A DNA stretch of 6,721 nucleotides from UBA4823 sp034436035 (GTDB lineage: Bacteria; Chloroflexota; Anaerolineae; Anaerolineales; UBA4823), in the NCBI GenBank assembly GCA_034436035.1, contig DAOTVW010000125.1, forward strand, positions 1 to 6,721, in the 5' to 3' direction. A program made the position numbers and the translations under genes. The notes beneath the pieces were generated by a model, which searched no databases, was not told the origin of the DNA, and was given only the letters and a program-made list of their open reading frames with translations. Each line of letters opens with the position of its first letter. Position 1 is the stretch's first letter. This document shows positions 6,540 through 6,721 of this stretch, piece after piece.

Positions 6540-6540
6540 G

Positions 6541-6721
6541 ACGGTTTGCTATCACACACAAAGCCTATGATCATGGCATTTCCTCTTCGAATGCCGCCTT
6601 TCGGCGGTATATCCAAATCTTGCCATAACAGGTATCGGTTAGGAGTTGGTTTCACAAGATTGCCATGATAAATGTTAACTAAAACATTCTTGCAATAAAA
6701 ACAGAGTAGTTGCTTTATTTT
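6541..6721. other. Right-edge non-coding stretch with a stable hairpin at 6591-6610
   Basis: ATGCCGCC and GGCGGTAT (6591-6610) form an 8-bp stem with one G-T pair around a 4-base loop; on the minus strand the loop is GAAA, a stable GNRA tetraloop. No T-run follows on either strand, so it is not a standard terminator. A further 7-bp inverted repeat, AATCTTG (6616-6622) / CAAGATT (6655-6661), lies next to it, and each arm has TTGCCAT nearby. No gene can be called; a 69-codon minus-strand frame open to the edge is not recognisable. Confidence 0.45.

Noticed and set aside
6578..6605. TCTTCGAATG shared between 1175-1185 (-) and 6583-6592 (+) as a third repeat pair
   Set aside because: Only 10 bases are identical; pairs of that length are expected by chance in a window of this size.
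6512..6721. 69-codon minus-strand frame open to the right edge, ending in TAG
   Set aside because: Chance can give such a run; the peptide has no recognisable motif and includes hairpin DNA. Sequence to the right would decide.

Overview
The window is 6.7 kb of bacterial chromosome built around one complete gene, rpoC (RNA polymerase beta' subunit), read leftward. The bacterium is most likely a member of the Chloroflexota, near the Anaerolineae. That rests on the RpoC type (long coiled-coil insertion near the N-terminus, no insertion in the trigger loop), on a small protein of a kind I associate with Chloroflexota and Cyanobacteria, and on familiar intergenic repeats. The assignment is inference; no rRNA or species marker is present.

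Left part (1-1111), all leftward: an eroded accessory cluster. In transcription order it holds (a) a broken gene for a Swt1-type HEPN protein with a one-base frameshift in an A-run, cut off just before the catalytic end of the domain; (b) directly joined to it, the C-terminal 130 codons of an adenine-specific DNA methyltransferase with three in-frame TAA stops; (c) an intact 84-residue protein whose ATG overlaps the methyltransferase stop as ATGA; (d) the first 11 codons of a probable nucleotidyltransferase-like protein that overlaps (c) and runs off the left edge. This looks like the remains of a restriction-modification/HEPN defence locus in which only the small two-gene tail may still be expressed.

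Middle (1112-1475): repeats and a strong Rho-independent terminator for rpoC. Then rpoC (1476-5750) with a GTG start, an AGGAGG ribosome binding site and all catalytic and zinc-binding residues. No rpoB lies within 970 bases upstream and no ribosomal protein gene follows, so rpoC appears to stand alone.

Right part (5763-6721): nearly 1 kb with no convincing gene. It has a good rightward sigma70-type promoter (extended -10), a second copy each of two repeats that also lie downstream of rpoC (41 nt and 56 nt, in opposite orientation), a cluster of ATTCGTG motifs and a stable hairpin. rpoC is thus bracketed by inverted composite repeats, which offers a possible explanation for its isolation.
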